Shown: one piece after another, positions 43,617 to 53,300 of the stretch
How the letters are laid out: each line of letters opens with the position of its first letter
Numbering within the stretch: the stretch's first letter is position 1
NCBI RefSeq assembly: GCF_014648915.1
Contig: NZ_BMSA01000006.1
Span: forward strand, 124,001-188,000
Reading direction: 5' to 3'
Length of the DNA: 64,000 bases
Source: Streptomyces phaeofaciens
Lineage (GTDB): Bacteria; Actinomycetota; Actinomycetes; Streptomycetales; Streptomycetaceae
Position numbers and translations under genes: made by a program
Notes under the pieces: model-generated
Database searches by the model: none
Told to the model about the DNA's origin: nothing
The model's input: only the letters and a program-made list of their open reading frames with translations

Positions 43617-43756
43617 GGATGCCCGCGGCGGCCGTGAGGCTTCTCTCTCTCGGTATAAATACTTACAAACGAGTATGGGTCGGACATTCGTTCTGGGGTT
43701 GTCGTCCGGTTGGCGTGTATGTTCCGGGGCCGAGAGCCATGGAAGGGACCAAACCG

Positions 43757-44338
43757 GTGAACAAGAAGCTCGCTGCCGCACTGTCCGGCGGTGCGGTACT
43801 GGTACTGGCGCTGACCGGATGCAGCGACGAGAAGGACACCAAGGAGCTGGACGCCTGGGCGAAGAAGGTCTGCGAGACCGTGCCCGCCCAGCAGGCGAAG
43901 ATCACGGCTGCCTACGACGCGCTGGCGAAGGTCGCCAAGGACGGCAAGCCGGAGGAACTCCAGAAGACCGACTCCGAGGCCTTCCAGAACCTCTCCGACG
44001 GGTTCAAGGCGCGCGCGACCGCGCTCAGCACGGCCGGGGCGCCTCCGGGCGTCGAGGGTGCGGCGAAGAAGCACAAGGACGCCGTCGACAAGCTCACGCT
44101 GCTGTCCGCGTCCTATGCCGACCTGAAGAAGCAGGTGGACGCGCTCGACACGAAGAACCAGTCGAAGTTCGCCTCCGGTCTGGACGACGTCTCGGAGCAG
44201 ATGAAGGACGTGTCCCAGCAGTACAAGAGCGCGGTCGCCTCGCTCCAGAGCCTGGAGGAGGGCGACGTCAAGCAGGCCGTGGCCAAGCAGCCGGGCTGCA
44301 AGAAGGCCGCCGCGTCGGCGTCAGCCGCCGACAGCTGA
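43757..44338 (+). CDS. Small helical lipoprotein
   Basis: Secreted lipoprotein, 193 residues, from a GTG with ribosome site GGAAGGG. Signal MNKKLAAALSGGAVLVLALTGC gives lipidated Cys22 (quoted in part: lipobox LTGC). The mature protein is mostly amphipathic helix rich in Lys, Ala, Asp and Gln, with two further Cys (KVCETV and QPGCKK) that could form a disulfide linking its ends. No family recognised; it resembles other short Streptomyces lipoproteins. An A/T-rich promoter candidate with GTATAAATAC lies at 43653-43662. Confidence 0.82.
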   Translation: MNKKLAAALSGGAVLVLALTGCSDEKDTKELDAWAKKVCETVPAQQAKITAAYDALAKVAKDGKPEELQKTDSEAFQNLSDGFKARATALSTAGAPPGVEGAAKKHKDAVDKLTLLSASYADLKKQVDALDTKNQSKFASGLDDVSEQMKDVSQQYKSAVASLQSLEEGDVKQAVAKQPGCKKAAASASAADS

Positions 44339-44363
44339 CGCGGCGCGGGAGACAATGGGGGGC

Positions 44364-45884
44364 GTGAGTAACGCCAGCCTGTCCTCCCTGCCCTCCGCCG
44401 ACCGTCCCGACGTGGCCGCACGGCTGCGCGAGGCACTGCTCGCGGCCTCCTTCACGGCCGACGGGCTGCTCGATCTGCTCGGCGCCCCCGCGTACGCGGC
44501 ACTGGCCCGCAGCGAGACCGTGCCCGCGCTCCGGGCGACACGCGGGGACACGCCGCTGGAGACGCTCGCCCGTCTCTTCCTGCTCCAGCAATCCGTGCCC
44601 CACGCGCGCGTGGAGGAGTTCCTGCCCGTCCACGCGTGCGTGGAGAGCCGCTGGCTGGTGCGCGTCGGTGACGACGAGGTCGCCGCGACCGTGGACGTAC
44701 GGCCCTACGGCGGGCCGGACGGCGAGGACTGGTTCATCGTCTCCGACCTGGGGTGCGCCGTCGGCGGCGCCGGTGGCATCGGCAGCCGCGACGAGCAGGT
44801 CGTCCTGGGGGTGGGCGGTGCCTCCACGACCCTGGCCGGCATCACCGTCCGTACGCCCGTGGCCGCCGCCCTCGACCTCGGTACCGGCTCCGGCATCCAG
44901 GCGCTGCACGCCGCCCGGCACGCCACGCGCGTGACGGCCACCGACCTCAACCCGCGCGCGCTGCACATCACCGCGCTCACCCTCGCCCTGTCCGGCGCCC
45001 AGGCCGCCGACCTGCGCGAAGGCTCCCTCTACGAGCCGGTCAAGGACGACGAGACGTACGACCTGATCGTCTCGAACCCGCCGTTCGTCATCTCGCCCGG
45101 CGCCCGGCTCACCTACCGCGACGGCGGCATGAGCGGGGACGATCTGTGCCGCTCGCTCGTTCAGGGAGCGGGGGAACGGCTGAACGAGGGCGGATTCGCG
45201 CAGTTCCTCGCCAACTGGCAGCACGTGGAGGGGGAGGACTGGCAGGACCGGCTCAGGTCATGGGTGCCACGCGGCTGCGACGCGTGGATCGTGCAGCGCG
45301 AGGTGCAGGACATCACGCAGTACGCCGAGCTGTGGCTGCGGGACGCCGGTGACCACCGGGGCGACGAGACCGAGTACCAGGCGCGGTACGACGCGTGGCT
45401 GGACGAGTTCGAGGCGCGCAAGGTGAAGGCCGTCGGCTTCGGCTGGATCACCCTGCGCAAGACGGCCGCCGCCGAACCCGTCGTCACCGCGGAGGAGTGG
45501 CCGCACCCGGTCGAGCAGCCGCTCGGCGACACCGTCCGGGCCCACTTCGAGCGGCTCGACCACCTGCGCGCGCACGACGACGCGGCCCTGCTCGCCGGGC
45601 GCTTCCGGCTGGCCGGTGAGGTCGTCCAGGAACAGGTCGGGCTGCCCGGCGCCGAGGACCCGGAGCACGTCGTACTGCGCCAGCACCGCGGAATGCGCCG
45701 GGCCACCAAGGTGGACACGGTCGGCGCGGGCTTCGCCGGCGTCTGCGACGGCACGCTGAGCGCGGGCCGCATCCTGGACGCCATCGCCCAACTGGTGGGC
45801 GAGGACCCGGTGTTGCTCCGCGACCGCACACCGGCACAGATCAGGCTGCTGGTGGAGCAGGGGTTCCTGGAACCGGTGGAGTGA
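44364..45884 (+). CDS. SAM-dependent methyltransferase (HemK/RsmC-like)
   Basis: Class I methyltransferase, 506 residues. Motif I LDLGTGSGIQAL and the catalytic motif SNPPF (NPPF/Y type, as in N-methyltransferases of nucleic acids or glutamine) are clear, in the middle of the protein. The N-terminal 160 residues form a separate domain and the C-terminal 150 a winged-helix-like tail (TPAQIRLLVEQGFLEPVE). The substrate could be rRNA or a protein Gln. GTG 44364 is used; ATG 44355 is in frame and nearly as likely. Confidence 0.88.
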   Translation: MSNASLSSLPSADRPDVAARLREALLAASFTADGLLDLLGAPAYAALARSETVPALRATRGDTPLETLARLFLLQQSVPHARVEEFLPVHACVESRWLVRVGDDEVAATVDVRPYGGPDGEDWFIVSDLGCAVGGAGGIGSRDEQVVLGVGGASTTLAGITVRTPVAAALDLGTGSGIQALHAARHATRVTATDLNPRALHITALTLALSGAQAADLREGSLYEPVKDDETYDLIVSNPPFVISPGARLTYRDGGMSGDDLCRSLVQGAGERLNEGGFAQFLANWQHVEGEDWQDRLRSWVPRGCDAWIVQREVQDITQYAELWLRDAGDHRGDETEYQARYDAWLDEFEARKVKAVGFGWITLRKTAAAEPVVTAEEWPHPVEQPLGDTVRAHFERLDHLRAHDDAALLAGRFRLAGEVVQEQVGLPGAEDPEHVVLRQHRGMRRATKVDTVGAGFAGVCDGTLSAGRILDAIAQLVGEDPVLLRDRTPAQIRLLVEQGFLEPVE

Positions 45885-45936
45885 GCGCGGCGGTGTCGCC
45901 GACCGGGCGGCGGCCGCCGGGCCGCCCTTCGGATTG

Positions 45937-45972
45937 CGCCACACGCGCCACACGCGCCACACACGCCACGCA
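45937..45972. repeat. 9-bp tandem repeat (4 copies)
   Basis: CGCCACACG twice exactly, then CGCCACACA and CGCCACGCA, head to tail. Confidence 0.9.
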
Positions 45973-46040
45973 GCAGGCACCCGCACCGCGCCGCGCCGCA
46001 TCAAGTGATCGGAACCGATCGGCGCCCGACAAATTGAGCC

Positions 46041-46100
46041 GCGAGAAGCCGAGAGAAGACCCGAGAAGCTCCGAGAAGACGCAAGAAGCTCCGAGAAGGA
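46041..46100. repeat. 10-bp tandem repeat (6 copies)
   Basis: Six head-to-tail decamers of the form nnGAGAAGnn (for example CCGAGAAGCT, CCGAGAAGAC; one copy has CAAGAAG). The purine-rich strand is plus. The period is close to one helical turn. Confidence 0.9.
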
Positions 46101-46295
46101 GAGCGAGAAGAACGGCGACAACTCGGCCAAGCTCCGCAGGGGCAAATTCGAGTCACCCCGCGCGCCCGCCACGGGAGTGCCTCGCGGTCGGCCCATGACC
46201 GGCGGTGCGACGGGAACACAGGATTCGCCAAGATCGTATGCGGGGAGGGCCGGCGACGGGCCACGGAAGTCGACCGGAAAAGCACCCACGCCCCC

Positions 46296-46381
46296 GTTCC
46301 CGGTCCGTTCCCGGTCCGCTCCCGAGCTGTTTCCGGTCGGTTCCGGTCCGCTTCCGGTTCGCCCCGGGCCGGCTCCCGGCC
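46296..46381. repeat. 11-bp degenerate tandem repeat (about 8 copies)
   Basis: GTTCCCGGTCC twice exactly, followed by six diverged copies such as GTTTCCGGTCG, GTTCCGGTCC and GCTTCCGGTTC. Confidence 0.85.
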
Positions 46382-46746
46382 GTCCGCCGACCGGGCCCGC
46401 CGACGGTCCGCCCGGGCCCTGGACCGGCCCCGCGGAAGCCGCGCCGCAGGGTTGTCGCGACCCCTCATGGCTCCCGCCGAGGGGTCGCCGAGGCCCCGTC
46501 GCGAGCCCTCCGGGACGCCACCGGGGCCCCGCCGAGGGGGTTCCGCCAAGGGCCCGCCGAACATCGTCCGGCACCCCGCCACGGGCCCGCGAAGGGCCCG
46601 CCGGGAGCCCTCGAAGCCGTCCGAGAGCCCACCGACCCCGTCCGTAGCCCTCTCGTTCACCTCGGGTTCGCCGGGGCGCCGCCCGCGCGTGTCAGTCTCC
46701 CGTCGCTGGGGCATGCGCGCGTGGGAGAAAAAGGGGCGGGGCGATC

Positions 46747-46944
46747 ATGGAGAGCGGGCCGGCGATCTTCGCGGGAATGGTGTTCGCCCTGTTCGGAGGC
46801 GCGTTGCTGGTGTGGACCGCCGTCCGTGTGCGGCAGCGCGAACCCGTCGCCCAGGGTGTGAGCCCTGTCGCATCCGTGACGCTCGCGACGCTCGCCGGAG
46901 TCGTCGCGCTGGCCCTCGGAACGTGGTGCTTCACCCGCCTCTGA
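46747..46944 (+). CDS. Small membrane protein
   Basis: A 65-residue protein with two transmembrane segments (IFAGMVFALFGGALLVWTAV and SVTLATLAGVVALALG) joined by a basic loop (RVRQREP). ATG with GGGGCGGGG upstream. I recall a similar small protein upstream of topA in other Streptomyces. Function unknown. Confidence 0.72.
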   Translation: MESGPAIFAGMVFALFGGALLVWTAVRVRQREPVAQGVSPVASVTLATLAGVVALALGTWCFTRL

Positions 46945-47268
46945 GTCCCTCCCCGGACCGGGTCCGCAACCCGCGCCCGGCCCGCTCCGGACGAGCCGCG
47001 GCACATCCCCCGGACAAGGCGCCGGACCTGCCTTCGGACCGGTTCGGGAACCGGGTTCGCGAGCTGTTCGCGGCCCGGTGCGGAACGCCGCCGAGGACCG
47101 TCTTCGGGAATCCTGCCGACGATCGTGTTTGAACGGCGTAAGCAGGGTCACGCCAGTAAAGGAGAGGACGCGTTCCGGTCCGGCGGAAAACGACCGGCCG
47201 ACACTCCGGGCGGCAGGAATGGCGGTAGTCGGGTTACCGTTCGAGTGGCCGTTGCGGGCTTTTCCCGT
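46945..47268. other. Leader/promoter gap upstream of topA
   Basis: No gene supported in these bases. The left part is G/C-rich with CCGGACC-type repeats; the right part becomes A/T-richer toward the topA promoter. Confidence 0.45.
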
Positions 47269-47299
47269 TTGACACGGGGGCGGGATGTACCGTCACACT
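47269..47299 (+). promoter_or_regulatory. Candidate topA promoter
   Basis: TTGACA (47269-47274) is a perfect -35; CACACT (47294-47299) is a possible -10 at 19-bp spacing. The topA start codon is 75 bases downstream. topA promoters in Streptomyces respond to supercoiling, which would fit non-ideal spacing, but this is inference. Confidence 0.45.
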
Positions 47300-47373
47300 C
47301 CGCAGCGTCACCATGACCCGACCCCGGGAGCAAGCCTGGGGAGACCCAGTGTCGACCGGAGAGAAGAGCGAAG

Positions 47374-50208
47374 TTGTCCCCGACCAGCGAGACCGCACAG
47401 GGCGGCCGCCGACTCGTCATCGTCGAGTCGCCTGCCAAGGCGAAGACGATCAAGGGCTATCTCGGCCCCGGATACGTCGTCGAGGCGAGCGTCGGGCACA
47501 TCCGCGACCTCCCCAACGGCGCCGCCGAGGTGCCCGAGAAGTACACGGGCGAGGTCCGCCGCCTCGGCGTGGACGTCGAGCACGACTTCCAGCCGATCTA
47601 TGTGGTCAACGCTGACAAAAGGGCCCAGGTCAAGAAGCTCAAGGACCTGCTGAAGGACTCCGACGAGCTCTTCCTCGCCACCGATGAGGACCGCGAGGGC
47701 GAGGCGATCGCCTGGCACCTCCAGGAGGTGCTGAAGCCCAAGGTCCCGGTCAAGCGGATGGTCTTCCACGAGATCACCAAGGCCGCGATCCAGGCCGCCG
47801 TCGCCAACCCGCGCGAGCTGAACCAGAAGCTGGTCGACGCCCAGGAGACCCGCCGCATCCTCGACCGTCTCTACGGTTACGAGGTCTCGCCGGTCCTGTG
47901 GAAGAAGGTCATGCCGCGCCTGTCGGCCGGCCGTGTCCAGTCCGTCGCCACCCGGCTCGTCGTCGAGCGGGAACGTGAGCGCATCGCGTTCCGCTCCGCC
48001 GAGTACTGGGACCTGACGGGCACCTTCGCGACCGGCCGCGCCGGGGATTCGTCGGACCCGTCGTCGCTCGTCGCCCGCCTCCAGACCGTCGACGGCAGGC
48101 GGGTCGCGCAGGGCCGCGACTTCGACTCGCTGGGACAGCTCAAGAGCGCGAACACCCTCCACCTCGACGAGGCGAACGCCCGCGCCCTCGCCGCCGCCCT
48201 GGAGAACACCCGCTTCTCCGTCCGGTCCGTCGAGTCCAAGCCGTACCGCCGCTCGCCGTACGCCCCGTTCCGTACGACGACGCTCCAGCAGGAGGCCAGC
48301 CGCAAGCTCGGCTTCGGCGCGAAGGCGACCATGCAGGTCGCGCAGAAGCTGTACGAGAACGGCTACATCACGTACATGCGTACGGACTCCACGACGCTGA
48401 GCGAGACCGCCGTGTCCGCCGCTCGCGCCCAGGTCACGCAGCTGTACGGCGCCGACTACCTGCCGGCCCAGCCGCGCACGTACGCCGGGAAGGTCAAGAA
48501 CGCGCAGGAGGCGCACGAGGCGATCCGTCCTTCGGGTGATCGTTTCCGCACCCCGGCCGAGACGGGTCTGACCGGCGACCAGTTCAGGCTCTACGAGCTG
48601 ATCTGGAAGCGGACCGTCGCCTCCCAGATGAAGGACGCGACCGGCAACAGCGTCACGGTCAAGATCGCCGGCGCCGCCGCCGACGGCCGGGACGTCGAGT
48701 TCAGCGCCTCCGGCAAGACGATCACCTTCCACGGCTTCCTGAAGGCCTACGTCGAAGGCGCGGACGACCCGAACGCCGAGCTGGACGACCGCGAGCGCCG
48801 CCTGCCCCAGGTCGCCGAGGGCGACGCGCTCAGCGCCGAGGAGATCACGGTCGACGGGCACGCCACCAAGCCCCCGGCCCGCTACACCGAGGCCAGCCTG
48901 GTCAAGGAGCTCGAAGAGCGCGAGATCGGCCGCCCGTCGACGTACGCGTCGATCATCGGCACGATCCTCGACCGCGGCTATGTCTTCAAGAAGGGCACGG
49001 CACTCGTCCCGTCCTTCCTGTCGTTCGCCGTGGTCAACCTCCTGGAGAAGCACTTCGGGCGGCTCGTCGACTACGACTTCACCGCCAAGATGGAGGACGA
49101 CCTCGACCGCATCGCCCGCGGTGAGGCGCGGGCCGTGCCGTGGCTGAAGCGGTTCTACTTCGGTGAGGGCGACGCGGCGGGTGCCGCCGACGCCGGCAAC
49201 GGCGACGGGGACCACCTCGGCGGCCTCAAGGAACTGGTGACCGACCTGGGCGCGATCGACGCGCGCGAGGTGTCGTCGTTCCCCGTCGGCGAGGGCATCG
49301 TGCTGCGCGTCGGCCGCTACGGCCCGTACATCGAGCGGGGCGAGAAGGACGCGGAAGGCCACCAGCGCGCCGACATCCCCGAGGACCTGGCGCCCGACGA
49401 ACTGTCCGTCGAGCTGGCCGAGGAACTGCTCGCCAAGCCGAGCGGCGACTTCGAGCTGGGCACCGACCCGGTCAGCGGCCACCAGATCATCGCCAGGGAC
49501 GGCCGTTACGGCCCGTACGTCACCGAGGTGCTCCCCGAGGGCACCCCGAAGACCGGCAAGAACGCCGTCAAGCCGCGTACGGCCTCGCTCTTCAAGTCGA
49601 TGGCGCTGGACACGGTCACGCTGGACGACGCCCTCAAGCTGATGTCGCTGCCGCGGGTCGTCGGCGCCGACGCCGAGGGCCAGGAGATCACCGCGCAGAA
49701 CGGGCGCTACGGGCCGTACCTGAAGAAGGGCACGGACTCCCGCTCGCTCCAGACCGAGGACCAGCTCTTCACGATCACCCTCGAAGAGGCGCTGGAGATC
49801 TACTCCCAGCCCAAGCAGCGCGGCCGCGCGGCCGCCAAGCCGCCGCTGAAGGAGCTCGGCCAGGACCCGGTCAGCGGCAAGCCCGTCGTCGTCAAGGACG
49901 GCCGCTTCGGGGCGTACGTCACCGACGGGGAGACCAACGCGACCCTGCGCTCCGGCGACAGCGTCGAGGAGATCACCCCGGAGCGCGGCTACGAGCTGCT
50001 CGCCGAGAAGCGGGCGAAGGCCCCCGCCAAGAAGACGGCGAAGAAGGCTCCCGCGAAGAAGGCGCCCGCCAAGAAGGCGACGGCCAAGAAGGCGGCCCCG
50101 GCGAAGAAGACCGCCGCCAAGAAGACCGCGGCCAAGACCACGACGGCCGCCAAGAAGACGACGGCGGCCAAGACGACGTCGTCGCCGACGGCCACGTCCG
50201 ACGACTGA
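47374..50208 (+). CDS. topA: DNA topoisomerase I
   Basis: Type IA topoisomerase, 944 residues from a TTG with ribosome site GGAGAG. The Toprim domain begins LVIVESPAKAKTIKGYLG and contains DEDREGEAIAWHL; the active-site Tyr334 is in ITYMRTDS. Instead of zinc fingers the C-terminus carries repeated Topo_C-type domains (each with a GRYGPY-like motif, four to five copies) and ends in a Lys/Ala/Pro/Thr tail (KKAPAKKAPAKKA...), the actinobacterial feature that raises DNA affinity and processivity. It relaxes negative supercoils and is essential in Streptomyces. Confidence 0.97.
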   Translation: MSPTSETAQGGRRLVIVESPAKAKTIKGYLGPGYVVEASVGHIRDLPNGAAEVPEKYTGEVRRLGVDVEHDFQPIYVVNADKRAQVKKLKDLLKDSDELFLATDEDREGEAIAWHLQEVLKPKVPVKRMVFHEITKAAIQAAVANPRELNQKLVDAQETRRILDRLYGYEVSPVLWKKVMPRLSAGRVQSVATRLVVERERERIAFRSAEYWDLTGTFATGRAGDSSDPSSLVARLQTVDGRRVAQGRDFDSLGQLKSANTLHLDEANARALAAALENTRFSVRSVESKPYRRSPYAPFRTTTLQQEASRKLGFGAKATMQVAQKLYENGYITYMRTDSTTLSETAVSAARAQVTQLYGADYLPAQPRTYAGKVKNAQEAHEAIRPSGDRFRTPAETGLTGDQFRLYELIWKRTVASQMKDATGNSVTVKIAGAAADGRDVEFSASGKTITFHGFLKAYVEGADDPNAELDDRERRLPQVAEGDALSAEEITVDGHATKPPARYTEASLVKELEEREIGRPSTYASIIGTILDRGYVFKKGTALVPSFLSFAVVNLLEKHFGRLVDYDFTAKMEDDLDRIARGEARAVPWLKRFYFGEGDAAGAADAGNGDGDHLGGLKELVTDLGAIDAREVSSFPVGEGIVLRVGRYGPYIERGEKDAEGHQRADIPEDLAPDELSVELAEELLAKPSGDFELGTDPVSGHQIIARDGRYGPYVTEVLPEGTPKTGKNAVKPRTASLFKSMALDTVTLDDALKLMSLPRVVGADAEGQEITAQNGRYGPYLKKGTDSRSLQTEDQLFTITLEEALEIYSQPKQRGRAAAKPPLKELGQDPVSGKPVVVKDGRFGAYVTDGETNATLRSGDSVEEITPERGYELLAEKRAKAPAKKTAKKAPAKKAPAKKATAKKAAPAKKTAAKKTAAKTTTAAKKTTAAKTTSSPTATSDD

Positions 50209-50346
50209 TCCCGGCCACGGCTCTTGGGCCGTGTCGTCACCCGTGTTCTTCACGAAACGAACGCCCCGGCATCACTTTGGTGTCGGGGCGGTCGTACGTA
50301 CGGACGGGCGCCACGGTGTGTCACTCGCTGCCGATAGGCTGAAAGC

Positions 50347-53300
50347 ATGACGCGAGCCGAGCAGCCAACGGCCCACCACCCGGCCCCGGACGACGCCCTG
50401 GTGGCCGACTCACGCGAACGCGCCGTGCGCGCCCTGTTGCGTGACCCCCAGCTCAAGAGGCTGTGGAGCGCGCAACTGGTGGGCGGTGCGGCGGACGCCC
50501 TGGCCCTGCTGGTGTTCGTCCTCCTCGCCCTCCAGGCGGCCATCGCCGAGGGCTCCTTCGGGGGCGGCTACCGGGGCGTGGCGTTCGCCGTGGCGACCGT
50601 CTTCGCCGTGCGGATTCTGGCCACCCTCCTCTTCGGTGCCGTCCTCCTCGGCCCGCTCACCTCACTCACCTCCCCGGACGGCCCTCTCGACCGGCGCTGG
50701 ACCATGGTCGGCGCGGACGGACTGCGTGCCGTGCTGCTGATCGTCGCGCCCCTGTGGATCGACTGGACGCCGGCCGACGCGCTGCCCCTGCTGCTGGTCA
50801 CCGTCTTCGTGACCGGCGTCGCCGAGCGGTTCTGGACGGTCGCCCGCGAGAGCGCCGCCCCCGCCCTGCTGCCGGCCCCGCCCCTGGAGGGCGCGACGGT
50901 ACGGCCGCTGCCGGACCACCTGGACGCGCTGCGCCGGCTCTCGCTGCGCACGGGTTTCCTGGCGATCCCGCTCGGCGCGGCCGCCCTGGTCGCGGCCTCC
51001 CTGGTCAACAACCTGCTGGGCGCGGGCATCGACTGGTTCGCCCAGCACCAGGCGGCCCTCGCCTCGTACGTCGCCGGGGGGCTCTTCGCCGGGTCCCTGT
51101 CCGTCGTCGTCTTCCTGGAACTGCCCTCGACGCGCACCCCGCGCGCGCGGTCCCCGCTCGAGGGACTGCGCCGGCCCCGTACGGCCACCGGTGTCGACGC
51201 GGGCCGCACGGGCGCCGTCCCGCTGCTGGTCCTCGCCTGCGCGGCGGTCGCCGGGGCGATCGCGGCCGCCGTCGCCGTGTCCGTGCTGCACGCCAAGGAC
51301 CTGGGCGGCGGCCCGGTGATGTACGGGCTGCTGGTGCTCGGGCTGACCGGCGGAGTCGTCGTCGGCGTACGGACGGCACCGAAGGTACTGGTGTCGCTGT
51401 CGCGGCGCCGGCTGCTCGCCCTGGCCATCGCCTTCACCGGCGTGGCCCTGCTGGCCGCCGGGCTGGTCCCGGACGTCACCAGCGTGCTGCTGATCACCGG
51501 CCTGGCCGGCATCGGCGCGGGCGTCGCCGCCAACACCGGGCACGCGCTGCTCGACCAGGAGACCGAGGACCACCGCCGGACCCGGACCACCGAGCACCTG
51601 CACGCGGTCGTCCGGGTGTCCGTGGCACTGGCCGCGCTGATCGCCCCGCTGGTCGCGGCGCTGATCGGCCCGCACCGCCTGGAGAACGGCAAGTTCGTCT
51701 TCGCGCACGGCGGAGCCGCCTTCACCCTGATGCTGGTCGGCGCGCTGCTGCTGCCGGTGGCCGCGCTGGTGCTCGCCAAGGTGGACGACCGCTCCGGCGT
51801 CCCCCTGCGCAACGACCTGCGGGACGCGCTGCTCGGCGGCGACGACCCGGTGCAGGCCCAGGCCACGACCGGCTTCTTCATCGCCCTGGAGGGCGGCGAC
51901 GGCGCGGGCAAGTCCACGCAGGCCGAGGCGCTCGCCGAGTGGATCCGGGCCAAGGGCCACGAGGTCGTCCTCACGCGTGAGCCGGGCGCCACTCCCGTCG
52001 GCAAGCGGCTGCGTTCGATCCTGCTGGACGTGTCGTCCGCGGGTCTCTCGCACCGCGCGGAGGCGCTGCTGTACGCGGCGGACCGCGCGGAGCACGTCGA
52101 CACGGTCGTCCGGCCCGCCCTGGAGCGGGGCGCGGTCGTGATCACCGACCGGTACATCGACTCGTCCGTCGCCTACCAGGGCGCGGGCCGTGATCTCTCC
52201 CCGACCGAGATCGCCCGGATCTCGCGCTGGGCGACGAACGGCCTGGTGCCGCATCTGACGGTGCTGCTGGACGTTTCCCCGGAGGCCGCCCGCGAGCGGT
52301 TCACGGAGGCCCCGGACCGGCTGGAGTCGGAGCCGGCGGAGTTCCACGCGCGCGTGCGCTCCGGTTTCCTCACCCTGGCCGCCGCCGACCCCGGCCGCTA
52401 CCTGGTGGTCGACGCGGGCCAGCAGCCCGAGGCCGTCACCACTGTCGTACGGGCCCGGCTCGACCGGCTGCTGCCCCTGTCCGAGGCCGAGATCCAGGCC
52501 CAGGAGGAGGCGCGCAGGAAGGCCGAGGAGGAGGCCCGGCGCAAGGCCGAGGAAGAGGCCGCCCGCAAGGCCGAGGAGGAGCGCCTGGAGCGTGAGCGCC
52601 AGGAGCAGCTGGCCAAGCTGCGCGCCGAGGAGGAGGAGCGCAAGCGGCGCGAGCTGGAGGAGGCGCAGCGGCGCGAGGCCGAGCGTCAGGCCGAGGAGGC
52701 CCGCCGGCGTGCCGAGGAGGCGCAGCGGCGCGCGGAGGAGGAGCGCAAGCGTCTCCTCGCCGAGGAGAAGGCCCGCGCCGAGGAGGAGGTCCGCCGCAAG
52801 GCGGAGGAGGAGCGGCGCCGCAAGCAGGCCGAGGAGGAGGCCCGGCTGCGCGCCGAGGCCGAGGCGCGGCGCGTGGAGAAGCAGCGCAAGGCCGAAGAGG
52901 CCCTGCTGCGGGCCGAGGAGGCCCGGCGCGCGGCGGAGCAGGCCGCGGCGGCGGCGCAGCTGCGTACCCGTCCGACCCCTCCCGCGCCCCCCTCGGAGGC
53001 GGTGACCGTGCCCACTCCGGTCGTGTCGGCGGCGGACGCCGCGCGCGGCTCGGCGGAGGACACGGCGAAGCTGCCCCGCATCCGGATGGACAAGGAGCCC
53101 GAGCCGGCCCGCGCGCGGCTCGACAAGGACCCGGAACCGGCTCGGGCACGGCTCGACAAGGACCCGGAGCCGGCTCGGGCACGGCTCGACAAGGACCCGC
53201 TGGAGCAGCAGTCCGGGCGGGCCGCCGCGCAGCCGTCCGCCCAGGGCTCCGACACCGAGGTGACGGCCGAGCTGCCCCAGCCGCCGGTGCCGCCCGCCGC

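Larger units (their letters stand above)
45885..46746. other. Gene-poor gap with three tandem arrays
   Basis: No frame on either strand has a ribosome site plus consistent codon bias, so I annotate no gene in these 860 bases. The long Arg/Pro-rich frames that cross it are explained by the repeats and by high G+C. The repeats are listed separately. An upstream promoter for the small membrane protein at 46747 may lie at its right end. Confidence 0.55.

Noticed and set aside
46001..46714. 237-codon minus-strand frame across the repeat gap
   Set aside because: No ribosome site; composition follows the tandem repeats; no recognisable fold.
47308..50253. 981-codon minus-strand frame opposite topA
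   Set aside because: Antisense shadow; Leu/Gly/Arg-rich with no motif.
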